From Willaertia magna (taxonomy: Eukaryota > Heterolobosea > Eutetramitea > Acrasida > Naegleriidae), in the NCBI GenBank assembly GCA_902984215.1, contig CADWAF010000209.1:1-19598 (forward strand): DNA of 19,598 nucleotides. Direction: 5' to 3'. The notes beneath the pieces were generated by a model. It worked only from the letters and a program-made list of their open reading frames with translations, was not told the origin of the DNA and ran no database searches. Both the position numbers and the translations under genes were made by a program. Below are positions 1-11,900 of this stretch, piece after piece; positions within the stretch are counted from its first letter, which is position 1; each line of letters opens with the position of its first letter.

Positions 1-10
1 CGTGTAAGAT

Positions 11-3000
11 TTATTTACCATATCCACCACCACCAGGTGTTTTAATCATCACTCTATCTCCAACATCCACTTCAAATGAATTTTTACCACTTAAATTATG
101 AATTAATCCATTTTCATTTGTAATTAATAAATTCTCTCCACGTAAAGCATTCTCCCCTCCTTTTAATCCAAATGGTGCAAATACTCTTCTTTCAGATAAT
201 ATACCAACCCTTAATTTTTCTAAAAATTCAAATTCACGAATGACACCATTTCCTCCTTTAAACTTTCCTTTTCCACCAGAATTTTCTCTAATTGAAAATT
301 GTTTTAATAAAAGTGGATATCTTTTTTCTAATATTTCAACATCTGTTATTCTTGTATTGGTCATATGAACTTGAACTGCATCTTGTCCATTACGTCCTTC
401 TCCAGCGCCTTTTAATTACAACAATAATAATTACACAAAAAAATAATTATTTAAAACGTACCTGAACCACCACATATTGTTTCATAATATCCAAATGTTT
501 CATTACCAAAAGTAAAGTTATTCATACATCTATTTATAAAAAAAAGGAGGATTAAATTAATAAAATAATATTAAAAACTTACCCTTGAGATGCAGCTGCT
601 GCCTCAAATGCCTTTAAAATGACATCTGTCACTCTTTGACTAGTTAAAACATTTCCACCAACCACACCAACTGTAGAATCATCACCAATATCTAATAATG
701 AATGCTTTTCAATATTTATAACAATTGGTTCTAAACAACCTTGATTTAAAGGTATATCTGATTTAACTAAACATCTTAAACAATATAAAATTGCTGAAAC
801 TGTAATTGCTTTTGGAGCGTTTGTATTACCAATAACCATTGCTGATGTGCCAGAAAAATCAAATATGGCAGCTGGCAGTTTATCACTTTCATTTTTATAA
901 GATTCAGCTATTTGACTATAATCTTTGTGTTTTTGATTAAATAATGTCATTTTCAATCTAATAGTAGATCCATCATCCATAAAATCTTCAGCTTGTAAAT
1001 CAATTCTATCAATGTCAGTGTCATTTGTTATCACAGATTTGACTTTCTCTTCAAAAACCTGTTGAAGCATTTGTCTAACAGCATATTCTGCATTATCCTG
1101 AACATATTGCATATATTTCTGTACAACTTCAAGAGAATATTCTTGAATTAAATCTTGAATTAATGAAATACCTTTTGTATTAGCTGCAATCTGTGCCTTT
1201 AAATCTGCAATATTATCTTTAATAGAACGTGCACCTGCTTGTTGTAAAAGTTCTGTTATACGTTCTTCTTGGAATTTTCCATCTTCAACAATCTTACAAG
1301 ACATAACAGCCATACCTTCTTCACGTAAATATCTACTAAATGGAGGCATTGATCCAGGTGTAAGGGAACCAATATCTGCATGATGTCCTCTATTAGCTAC
1401 ATAGAAAACAACCTTACCATTAGAATAAACAGGTGTAATAACAGTAATGTCAGGTAAGTGTGTACCTCCAGCAGCTGGGTGATTAGCTAAAATAACTTCA
1501 CCTTCTTTCCATGAATTTCCTAAATATTTAATTTGAAAACGTACAGCTTCAGACATACTACCTAAATGTACTGGAAGATGTGGTGCATTACAAACTAAAT
1601 CGCCTTTAGGTGAGAACAAAGCACATGAAAAATCTAATCTTTCTTTAATGTTTGTTGAGATACTTGTTCTTTGTAAAGATTTACCCATTTGTTCAGCAAT
1701 TGACATAAAACGATGATTAAATATACTTAAACGAACTTGATCTACTTTTTGTAATTCCTCAGTATTCTTCTTTTCTTTTAAAACATGATCATTAATAATT
1801 TTAATTTCAACATCACCATACTTTGTGATTTCAGCCATTGAATTAGATTGTACTACAATTGTTGTTGTTTCATGAATAATAACAGAAGGACCATAAATTT
1901 GATGTCCAGCATGTAAATCTGATAGATTATAAACTTTACTTTCTAGCCAACCTTCATTAAAATAAGTTTTTGTTGTAAGAAGATGTGGTGGAATAGTTTC
2001 TTTAGCTTTTGGTATTTCCACTTTTGTTAAGGTTCTTGTTTTACCAATTCCTCTAACTCTAATGTCATCAACAATTACTCCTCTTCCTTGTATATTAAAA
2101 CCATATTCTCTTCTATAAGATTTTTCAAATTGTTCTAAATAATTTCCTTCTAATTCTTTTGATGTGTCATAGTTGTCTGTTCTTTTATTTTCTTTTGGAA
2201 TATTTGTCATGATTGTGTAGTCAGTTCCTTTATATTTCATATTTAAATAACTTATTAAAGTAATATTTTCATCTTTAAATCCAGCTTCTTTTAATTTAAT
2301 TATTGCTTTCTTTTTAAGGTTTTCTAAATGACTTGCAAAATATTCAAAATTATTTAATTCATATTCTTTTGCACAAGGTTCTTGTTCTTCATGCACAACA
2401 TCAGCTAATCCAAGTCCATAAGCACTCTAATTTTTGTAAATTATTAAAATCATAAATTAAAATTAATACATACCAATATACCAGAATGACGATGAATAAA
2501 GACCTTTTTCATTCCCAACTTTTCTAACAGTGCATTTGCATGTTGACCACCTGCTCCACCAAAACAAGCTAAAACATGTTCCCTCGTATCAAATCCTTTA
2601 GCCACAGTCATTGAACGTATAGGTCTTGACATTGCCTCATTAGCAACCTCAATAAATCCATAAGCAACTTCCTCTGGCGTTTTTAACTTTTCATCTAAAC
2701 CTTTTTGTTGTTTAATAAATTCATTTACTTGATTTGTTAATTCTTCAAATGCTTTTTTAGTTGATTCGTAATCTAATGGTTCATCCTCACTAGGACCAAA
2801 GATCTTTGGGAAATATTCAGGTAATAATCTTCCAAGAAATAGATTGGCATCTGTCACAGCTAATGAACCTCCTTTTCTATAACAAACTGGACCTGGGTTT
2901 GCTCCAACACTTTCTGGACCAACTTGGAATATACCATTTCTATTAAATATTAATTTAGATCCACCTCCAGCAGCAACTGTATTTATATCAATTTGTGGTG

Positions 3001-4130
3001 CTTGTACTTGCACGCCAGCTGTCTCCGTTTCATAAACGTGTTCTAATTGACCACCATATCTACTGACGTCAGTACTTGTACCTCCCATATCAAGACCTAT
3101 CACAGGAATCTTATCTTCTTCATTATAAGCAGTACTACTATAACCAACAACGCCACCTGCAGGTCCAGAAAGAATTGCTCTACAACCAATAAAATTAATT
3201 GCAGGAGTTAAACCACCATCACTTTGCATAAAAGTAACTAAATTTAATAACTTATTAAAATCTGAAAATCCATTACAAAAATTATTTACATAAGTTTTAA
3301 TAATTGGTGTTAAATAAGCATCAGCACATGTAGTTTGTCCACGCGGTACAACTCTAATCATTGGCATAATTTTATGTGACAATGAAACATTTCCAATACC
3401 AACTTCATTTGCAATTTCACCAATTAATAATTCATGTTCTGGATAAGTATAAGAATGTAATAAAACAACAGCAATACTATGAAATCCTTCTTTTAATAAA
3501 TTTAAACAAATTTCTTTCACATTTTCTTTATCAATTTCTTTCTTAATAAAAACTTCTTCACCTGAAATTCCAATTTTTAATTTTTTTTCATTTTCTTGAA
3601 ATTTTTTATTCTTTCCATAAACTTGTTCTGTCAAACATATTCTTTCATCTATTTCAATAACTTTATCATATAATAAAGAAGGTTTTTCAATAAATAAATC
3701 AAATATTTTAGGTCTTGATTGATTACCTATTTTTAAAAGATCTTTAAATCCTTTTGTTGTAATTAATGCACATTTAGATCCTTTTCTTTCTAATAATGCA
3801 TTTGTGGCAACTGTTGTACCCATTCTTATTTCTTCAATTAAATCAATATTAATTTCTTTTGCTGATTTCATATTTAATCCTAATACTTTATTCATAATAC
3901 GTTTAATTCCTTTTTTTGTTGACAATTTTTAATTAAGATTAATAATACGAACCTTCTGTTGGAGCATCTTTATAATTTTGTGGATCTTCAGATAATAATT
4001 TCATTACTGTGAAACCTTCTTTTGTAGGTACTTCGGCATAGATATCTGTGAAGGTACCTCCACGATCAATTGAAAATCGGAATTTATTATTTGTTATTGT
4101 CTTCTTTTCAATCTCTTCTTCATTGAGCAT
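11..4130 (-). CDS. 5-oxoprolinase (ATP-hydrolysing), five exons
   Basis: Converts 5-oxo-L-proline to L-glutamate with ATP in the cytosolic glutathione (gamma-glutamyl) cycle. I place exons at 4130-3953, 3909-2474, 2426-583, 529-462 and 408-11; these sum to 3924 nt (1307 aa), close to eukaryotic OPLAH/OXP1 (about 1290 aa). All four introns (43, 47, 53 and 53 nt) preserve the frame. The order is hydantoinase/oxoprolinase A (N-terminal part with DRGGTFTD at residues 22-29, then [10 protein letters not shown] near 331) followed by hydantoinase B from about residue 765, including GGTHLPD and the glycine-rich C-terminal end GGGGYGK. Joins such as DAPTEG/IKRI, HSGIL/SAYGL, ASQG/CMNN and GGSG/AGEG reproduce family blocks. 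The start is the ATG at 4130, preceded by an A-run. The first intron has an unusual 5' site, GTTCGT. Function and exon structure are well supported. Confidence 0.95.
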
Positions 4131-4389
4131 TTTTTTTTGTGTTGAAGAAATTGGCGATCCTTTTTCTGCTTGTACGTGATTGCAAGCGGCGAGTTGTTTT
4201 AAAGCCTAAAGAACGTCCATTGTGCTGCGGTAGCAATAATTGAATCTTTACAGGTTATTTTGTTAGAAATTTGTAAGAAATCAGCTGCAATAACAATACT
4301 TTTACAAAGTTATAATTTTGTGGTTGTAAGTTTAGTTCTCAGTGGGGCACTTTAGCTTGTCTTAACACGTGGAATGCTACACTTTTTCA

Positions 4390-4428
4390 GTGCACTTTGG
4401 AAAAATGATTGCTTAGAAAAAGTGCACC
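4390..4428. promoter_or_regulatory. paired GTGCACTTT elements, facing each other
   Basis: GTGCACTTTGG lies at 4390-4400 and its near reverse complement AAAGTGCACC at 4419-4428, about 240-280 nt upstream of the paralogue-1 ATG. A degenerate copy (GGGGCACTTT) occurs near 4344. The same GGTGCACTTT string occurs at 15830-15839 upstream of paralogue 2. A shared regulator binding site is possible; the sequence shows only the repeated word. Confidence 0.35.
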
Positions 4429-4445
4429 ATTCAAACATTTGAATG
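4428..4445. repeat. perfect 8-bp inverted repeat with 2-nt spacer
   Basis: CATTCAAA at 4428-4435 is followed by CA and then TTTGAATG at 4438-4445. It overlaps the last base of the adjacent GTGCACC element. The symmetry suits a dimeric DNA-binding protein, but no known operator is recognised. Confidence 0.5.
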
Positions 4446-4670
4446 TAGAAAATCATTCTGCTTTAATAACCTTGTTAAATATGTTGGAGTAAAAAAAGTG
4501 TCAGTCTTATACCTTTACTAAATTTCCTTCATTAACTTCTTACTTCATTTCCTTCATTCCTTTCATTCGTTAAATTCAAATTGCAGGTATATAGTAGTAT
4601 TTATAATACAAATATAATACAATAAGAAAGTGTTATTCCTTTATCTCCATCACTTCAATATTTGAAAGAA

Positions 4671-5915
4671 ATGTCAGTGCCACGACCTACGATTTGTCAT
4701 TTATCTAATGAGAATGAAAATCATACATGTGACCTTACATGCGCTTTGGTAAAAGAATTACTTTCTTCAGAACAGGTATTTAATGTTGATGACTCGAACG
4801 AAGTAAATAACATTGTGAACAGTGCAGGACAATTAACCCAAAGTAACACTTGTGAATTAAATCAAACATGTGACTTTCTTAATGGCTACAGTCAACCTTC
4901 ACTTCTCGAACAACGTGGCGAAACGTCAATGTTTTTAAATACTGAGGAAAGTCTGTTTGAATATTTCTCCAGAAACGTAGAAAAACACAGTTTGCCTCTC
5001 CTCACAAATAACCTCTCGGGTCATTATCCAACAAATAACTGTATTAAAACAAATACAATTTCATTGGATGGTATTAGCAGATTAACATCATCGAGGGAGG
5101 TCGTATCTGTTGGGAGTAGTAGTGGTGAGAATGAAAATGTAAACTTGTTTTCTACACCTGAGGGATTGTCAAACGGCGACACTATACCTGCTACGTCCCG
5201 CAGAACACTACAAGATCCTGAAGAACAAATTATGTTTTTACTTACAGTCCCTAACCCTACGAATTTAAACCCTTACCACTCACATGAAAAGTTAGTACAA
5301 TTTTACTTTTCTAATTGCGCTGAAATTCCATTGAAATTTAAATCGCTTTCGTTTGTCACGTCAACAGTTTTAATTTCATGTAATCCAGGTTTCACAAAAT
5401 GTAATAAGAAGAAGCCTACGAGACTGTCAGTTTTCGTAAAAGACGAAATAACTATCCATCTTCCACTTCCGCAAGACCAAAATCTTGTGAATTATTTCTT
5501 TCAAAACTATTCTGTTGAATTAATGTCTATTCTCCAAGTCAATTGCTATGAATTCTATGAAGAGGATTTAGATTTCACTGTCGTTGAATTTAAAAAAACT
5601 TTGGCATCACAAGCAAAAATTAATGTTGAAAATAATACTGCCACAATAGTTGTTCCTATAAAAAGAGACAACTCAACCAAAAGAAAGAAAAGAAAGGAAG
5701 CAAAGAAAACTGTTAAGGTAGAGGAATCTGAAAAGCAATGCAAGGGAGAAAAGAAAATAAGCTTTGTTCAAATTGTAGATTTTGAAGGAAATCTGTTAGG
5801 TAGATCTGAATGTTTCTGGAGTAGGAGCAAGAGTAGAATTGAAATGGAAAAGAAGAAGGGAAAAAAGTCTAGAGGTGATAATAATGATAATAATTCTGTT
5901 ACCCCAGCAGAGTAA
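4671..5915 (+). CDS. putative nuclear DNA-binding/regulatory protein, paralogue 1
   Basis: A 414-aa protein starting at the ATG at 4671; the in-frame TTG at 4662 is not a credible eukaryotic start. Residues 1-230 are low in recognisable structure and rich in Ser, Asn and Thr. Residues 237-400 form a core clearly homologous to the gene at 13868-15472. It contains CNPxFxKC followed by PTRLSVFV, an acidic/aromatic middle, KRDNSTK joined to a basic tract KRKKRKEAKK (about 337-346, a likely nuclear localisation signal), then FVQIVDFEGNLLGRSECFW (from 365) and a Lys-rich tail. I do not recognise a named domain. Ser/Asn-rich N-terminus, NLS-like tract and a small beta-rich core suggest a transcription factor, but that is inference. 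No intron is seen. It is transcribed divergently from the 5-oxoprolinase and converges with the CCDC162-like gene, whose stop is 48 nt away. Confidence 0.85.
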   Translation: MSVPRPTICHLSNENENHTCDLTCALVKELLSSEQVFNVDDSNEVNNIVNSAGQLTQSNTCELNQTCDFLNGYSQPSLLEQRGETSMFLNTEESLFEYFSRNVEKHSLPLLTNNLSGHYPTNNCIKTNTISLDGISRLTSSREVVSVGSSSGENENVNLFSTPEGLSNGDTIPATSRRTLQDPEEQIMFLLTVPNPTNLNPYHSHEKLVQFYFSNCAEIPLKFKSLSFVTSTVLISCNPGFTKCNKKKPTRLSVFVKDEITIHLPLPQDQNLVNYFFQNYSVELMSILQVNCYEFYEEDLDFTVVEFKKTLASQAKINVENNTATIVVPIKRDNSTKRKKRKEAKKTVKVEESEKQCKGEKKISFVQIVDFEGNLLGRSECFWSRSKSRIEMEKKKGKKSRGDNNDNNSVTPAE

Positions 5916-5963
5916 CTTTATTCCTTTGTATCGTCTAAAATAAATTGATGCAGTAGACAATCA

Positions 5964-8900
5964 TTATTTGTCTTCATCTATTTTTGATGTTGAGGACGTG
6001 CGTTTTATTCCAGCAGAAAGAGCTCGCCTCTGTAAAGTCAAAGAATTACTGCTTGGAGTTTTCACAGGTTTCTTAATTGTGTTATTATAATTTGGTAATA
6101 CGGTAATTGGCCTTGTTGGAAGAATTGGTGTATGTAAGGAAGAAGGAGGTTTTGAAGCTCGGGAACTGGAGACAGTAGTTGGCCTGGATTTCCTTCCTGG
6201 TGTTGTGGTTGTTGTATTGTTGGTTAGTTGAAGTACTGACGAAGTTTCAGCAGATATTGGTCTTAATACAGTAGACGACTTCCTAACAAGCGACAATTCG
6301 TTAATCAGAGAAGAATTTTGCTTGAATAAAGGTGTATCAGTTCTTTCATCCAATTCAATTGGAACGATTATGCCAGATTTTTCTATATAGTTTTTTAGCA
6401 GTAAAATTTCTTTTTGGTACGAAGACAACTCTTCCATTGCGCTCCAATATCGAGATTGCCAAACTCCCTCGCTTTCAATATCAGATTTTTGTCCCTTTGT
6501 TTCAGATAGTTGTTTCATAACTTTGTTCTTTAATTTTTGCTCTTGTAACAGTTTCTTTTTTAGTGAATCAATAGTTTTTTGAGACTTTATCTCCACTGCA
6601 TTTGTTTTTTCCTTTATACGCTCTTTCAATTTAGAATATTGTTCTGCTTCTCTTTTCTTTTCTTCTAGCTCTAACAGTAATTTATCAACATTGGTGTGAC
6701 TCCATCGTTCATACTTTTCTACTTTAACCTCCAGTTCGTCCAACAATTGAGCGTTTTTAACTTTCCAATTTACTAATTTTTGTTTGTTTTTAATTTGTAA
6801 CTGAAGATCTTTTCTCAACTGTTCTACTTCCATCTCAGCATTACTTAATTGTTGTTGTGTTTTAATTAATTCCTGCCTCAATTGATTTTCTCTTAAACCA
6901 ACTTCATACTTAGAACTATAAAGTTCTTTTAGGGCCTCATCTCTCTTTTTCTCTGATTCACGAATTAATTTGTCGTATTTAGCCTCCAAACTTGCTAGCT
7001 TTAGTTTCTGTAATATTTGTAACTGTTTATACTGTATATTTAAATCTTCATTTTCCCTTCTCAAACTATTAACCTCATTGTCTTCTATTATAACTTCCAA
7101 TGCCTTCTTTTTAAGTGTTAAATCTCCAACGTCTTGTTGGTTTACAATATCCAATAAGGTGCTCTCTTTTACTTCTATAAACTTTTGATCTAAGTTTCTT
7201 AGAACATCCTTTTTATACTGAGCAACTTTTCCATTAGCAGCAATTAACTCTTTATACAAAGCTCTTACGAGGTCTTCATACTCTATCACTAAGTGTTTCC
7301 TTACTTCACTTTTTACAGTTCTATTTTTATTCTCCAATTCTTTGTTTTGCATTAAAAGTGTGTTCACCAAAAACACTAAATCATAATTCCTGTCATCTAC
7401 TTCTGCCTCAATCCTTCTCCTTAATGATTTTCTGTCAATATCTCTTTTGTACAAAAGGTACTTTACTTTTTGTTCCTCAATAAAAAAATTTCTTTTGATT
7501 TTCTCTATTAAATTATTACTAGTCTTCTCCAAAAATTGTAATTGTTCATGCTTCCATTGTTGTAATTTTTGACCTGTTTGTTCTAATGCTCTTTCGAACT
7601 CTTTTTCAGAAACAGTTATCAAAACTTCTCCATTTTTCGTTTTAGTTCTATTGATATTCTTTGATATAATAGATAAGAAATTATGGAATATTTCTAATTT
7701 CCCGTCACTATTAATTAAATCATATTCATCCTCAGATTCTTTCTTTGATTTTCTAGTCTCTTTCCTTAAAACATTACATACATCCTTTAATTCCTGTATC
7801 GCATTAATTATTAAAATTTTACTAATTTCATTCCCCAAAACCTTAATTTGTTTTTGCCTAAATTCTTTTTCTCTTTTTTTCTTGGGTCTCTGTAGAGATG
7901 CTGCTTCATACACCTCATGAGAGTCGTGATATTGTTGCTTTTCTTGCTCTTTTTGAGCTGCTATCATTGCACCTCTAATTTCCTTCTCATATATTCGCTT
8001 AGCTTTTTTCTTGATAGTTGAACTGTACAGTTCATCCATCTTCTCTTCATCTTGCAGCATGTATTTCGCATTATCACAACTTAATTGCAGAAAATTCTCT
8101 CTCATTAACATTGTCACCATTGAAAATTTAGCAAATTCTAATTGAGAAGAAACTGATTGCTCCGGCATGCTGGTTGCGTACAACTTTTCTTCAGTTAACA
8201 CCTCATCAAATAGCAAAGATACCGCTATACTTTCAGCAGAATAATAATTCCTTTCAGGTTCATTTAACTTAAATAAAAATCTATTCAAAATTTTAAGAGG
8301 TACAGAGTGAACGTTAATTGTATCTAATCCATCATATTTGATGCGTCTTTCTTTGCTCAGATGAGCACTAAGAATTGCAAATACGTCTTCGTCATAACAA
8401 TAACTCTTCTTAGGCACATTCATTAATCCATTCATGTATTCTTCAACAAATGTGCCTGCAGCAAAATTGGACTCTCTTCTAAATTTATGTTTCACGCTAT
8501 CTAAAGCTAATATACATTTGTAATATAACAATTCACATTTGTTGGATAAAAATTCAATAACTGAAGGTGTATTTTCTGGTTGTCTTAAATGATCCAGTTC
8601 AGCACACAACCCCCTTACTTGTTCATACAAAGTATTTTCTAAACCAAATCCCTCATTGGAAGCGACACCAACAAGAGGAACTACAGTTTGTAACTCAACA
8701 CACCAAAATTTCGTTATTAAGTAATTCCTTTGCAATATTTTAAGCAAAGAGTGCAATGAATCAAAATTATTATTTTCTTCTTCCTCTGGTATAAAATCTA
8801 AGGTGAGTATTTGGACAAAATGCGGTATATATGTTACATTAACAACTTCTCCATCCTTTGCTAGTATACATTTATTTAAACTATCCTTGGAATCTGTTGG

Positions 8901-11900
8901 CAATTTTTGAGTCATAAATCTAGCAGAAACTTGAACTCTGTGATCAGGTTTCCCAATACCAAACCCTGTCGTACCTTCTACTGTAGATAAGAGATGTCTA
9001 AAATCTCTTAGAATATTCATTATCTGTACTTTAAATACAAATGGTTGTATAGACTTCATTATGGATTGACAATATTGTTCAGCTAATCTAAATTTTAGCT
9101 CTCTCAAATGCTTTCTAATCATGTTAGGCCTTTTTCCTTGGATTATACCGTCAGACATCTTCTGGTACTCTTTTAAAATTACTTGTCTTATTGGAATTTT
9201 TATAGTGTTAAGAAGAATAAAATAATCTTGTACATCCTCTTTGGAGAGATGTGTGACCTTGTGTTCATCAGATATATTGTTAGTATTCATTGCAGTAAGG
9301 AAGAATTCATTTGTTTCTTGACCAATATAGTAATCATCTAAAGGAACTTGATTGTAACGAACAGATACTTGGAGTAATATTCTTTGAACTAATTGGAATT
9401 GATATATTCTACGTAATTCTCCCAAACCAACATTGTGTAATAATCTTTTGATTCCCTCTAAAGTATTTAAATTAAGCTCAGCCATTGAATTGTCAAATTC
9501 TACAATAGCTAAATTTGTCAAAAATTGAGTTCTCACAGAAACAACTTCAGAAGTTTTGTAGCTTTCTACATCAGTTTCAAGATGGTAAATAGTATTCTCG
9601 GTTTCAAAATTAATTGGATTTAGAACTGCTCCAACCTTTTGAGTTGTTCCAACAACTTGACCTTGATATACGTATATATTACTCAAAACATCTGTCTCGT
9701 ACAATTCTTGTGTTAAACCCCTCCATAAAGTAATCATTTCAATAAGATTGGAATAATATTGTAAAGCTCTTGAATCAGATTCAGAAATGAAAAATCCACC
9801 TTCTGTTTCCCTTAATGCGTCGTCTCCATCCTGTCCCAAAACTAAAAACTCGGACTGTTGTATTCCCTTTTCCTCATTTATCAACTCTTGAACGCATGCA
9901 ATCACTTCACAAGGATCCTCCATTATAATGTTATCCTCAACAGCTATTCTTTCTTCTACCAATCTTTGTTGAACAGTTTTTTGAACTTTTTCTTCTTTGG
10001 TTAACAGTTTCCACTCAACTATGGACTGCTGTAAGATTGTCCTTCTAATAGCGTTTACTGCCAAAACATTAGAAAATTTAAAACCGTTAATTATTTCATT
10101 TACACTGGATTCTACCATCTCGTGAAGTCTGCCAATAATAGATAAAGAAGTGTAAAAATCCAAAATACTAGTTCTATATGATCCAGGAAATAGTTCAATC
10201 TGAAGGTATTTGTCATCAATAGTGTTGTCTGGAATTCCACTAGTTTCAGATTTAGTTTTGTCTAATGATTTGTGTATTGAATTCAAAAACTCCTTTTCGT
10301 CCTTCATTTGATCCTTAATAATATCCCTAAGTAAACTATGGTACAGTTCTAAACAAATTATTTCAGATGCATAACTTTCAGAAAAATAGTGTGCCTCCAT
10401 GTTTAACTTTGGAGTTTTATGCATTATATTTATAATTATTTGGGCCAGTCTTTTTCTTTCCTTTGGTTCATAGCAATGTTCGTAAGCCTCCATAAAACAA
10501 TCAATTACTTTTCTTTTTGAATCTTGGAACCATGTTTCGCTTTCGTATAAGCCCTCCAAAACCATAAATCTATCCACCTGAAAATATTTAAAATGTTCTA
10601 AATTTTTAAGTATAAAGTAAGAACCTATTTTCAACAATCTTTCCTCAGTATTTTCAAAATCTTTGATTGCAGCATCATATAATATCTTTAGACCGTTGGC
10701 ATCTTTTATGATTATGTCACGTTTTAAGTGTAAAGAATATATGTCTTCTTTTTTAGTAATATTTAGAGGTAAATTATTACTACTTTCTATCTTTTCTATA
10801 TCGTCAGGCTTTGTGTAATATAATTTAATATAGCTAGGGGAACTAGACTTTGTAGCGCAACCAACTTGATCGTAATATAATCTTTTTTCTATAGATCTAA
10901 AATAATTAAGTATATCCAATAATTTTCTTTTAAATTCTCTAATTCTAATATATCTAAGCAAGTATATAGCGGCAATCTTATTTACAGAACCTTTTCCCCC
11001 CTCAATTTTATTAATTTCTTCTTCGGACATATTAGATGACTTTTCTCTTTCTGATATTTGTCCCTCATTTAAATATGGCTGTACCTCCTCTTCTACATTG
11101 GCCCTACGAAAGTGTGTATCAGCTTGTTCTTTTAAACGTTTTCTTGCATATTGCAACTCATTAGTATGGAGAAACCCAGCTTCCACTTGAAGTTGTGAAT
11201 CAAGTCGTTGTTGATTGAATATTATGCCTTGTTTTTCACAAATGGAATCAATTTCAGGTTTAATTATCTGTTGTTCGTTTACCCAAGTCGCTTCTTTCAA
11301 GTAAGTTATATTTTCTGCAGTTAGTTCCAGCTTTTTTTCTTTTAGATCTGTATTTTCAACACTATCCTTGTAAGGGTAAGGAAGAATTTTTAATTTTGCA
11401 CTCTGAGCCTTAAATATAGCGTCAAATCTATTCCTTACTACATATAAAAACTCCTGGCCTGTTTCTTCAGAAGGAGTTTTTTTTATCTCTACACAATCTT
11501 TTAAATTTTCCAACTGATCGTCTATCTCTTTCTTTGAAGTAGTTATTGCAGGTGCAGTAACATCACTATTCTGTTGAAATTCAAACGTCTTCTTAAATAA
11601 ATTATATCTGTCACTATAGCAAAGCCATTTCACTTTTGTTGTAAAAAGATCCAATTTCTTTCTGGTTCTTAAATCGTACAATTGTTTCCGTATTATAACG
11701 TGAAAATCATTAAGCTTAATGATATTCTTTTCCTTTTCTTCGGTGGTTTTTAACATTTTCAATTCATTCAGTCTAGCGGAAGTCTTTTCATATTCTTTTT
11801 CAATTTCTCTTACCCTAATTTTATACAATCCTTCTACTCTTTCTATTATTTCAGAATTATCTGAGTATTTATGATATCTATTTACAATACTTGCATATTT

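Larger units (their letters stand above)
4131..4670. promoter_or_regulatory. divergent promoter region between the 5-oxoprolinase and paralogue 1
   Basis: This 540-nt gap separates two divergently transcribed start codons and has no credible ORF. On the paralogue-1 side it holds a TATA-like TATATAG at 4588-4594, 77 nt before the ATG. It also holds a pyrimidine-rich stretch (about 4517-4570) with TTTCCTTCATT twice (4523-4533 and 4548-4558). Further upstream are two GTGCAC-centred elements (4390-4400 and 4419-4428) and a perfect inverted repeat at 4428-4445. The promoter role is inferred from position. Confidence 0.5.

Noticed and set aside
4662..4670. Three-residue upstream extension of paralogue 1 from a TTG
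   Set aside because: An ATG at 4671 is available and fits a eukaryotic start; TTG is an artefact of permissive ORF calling.
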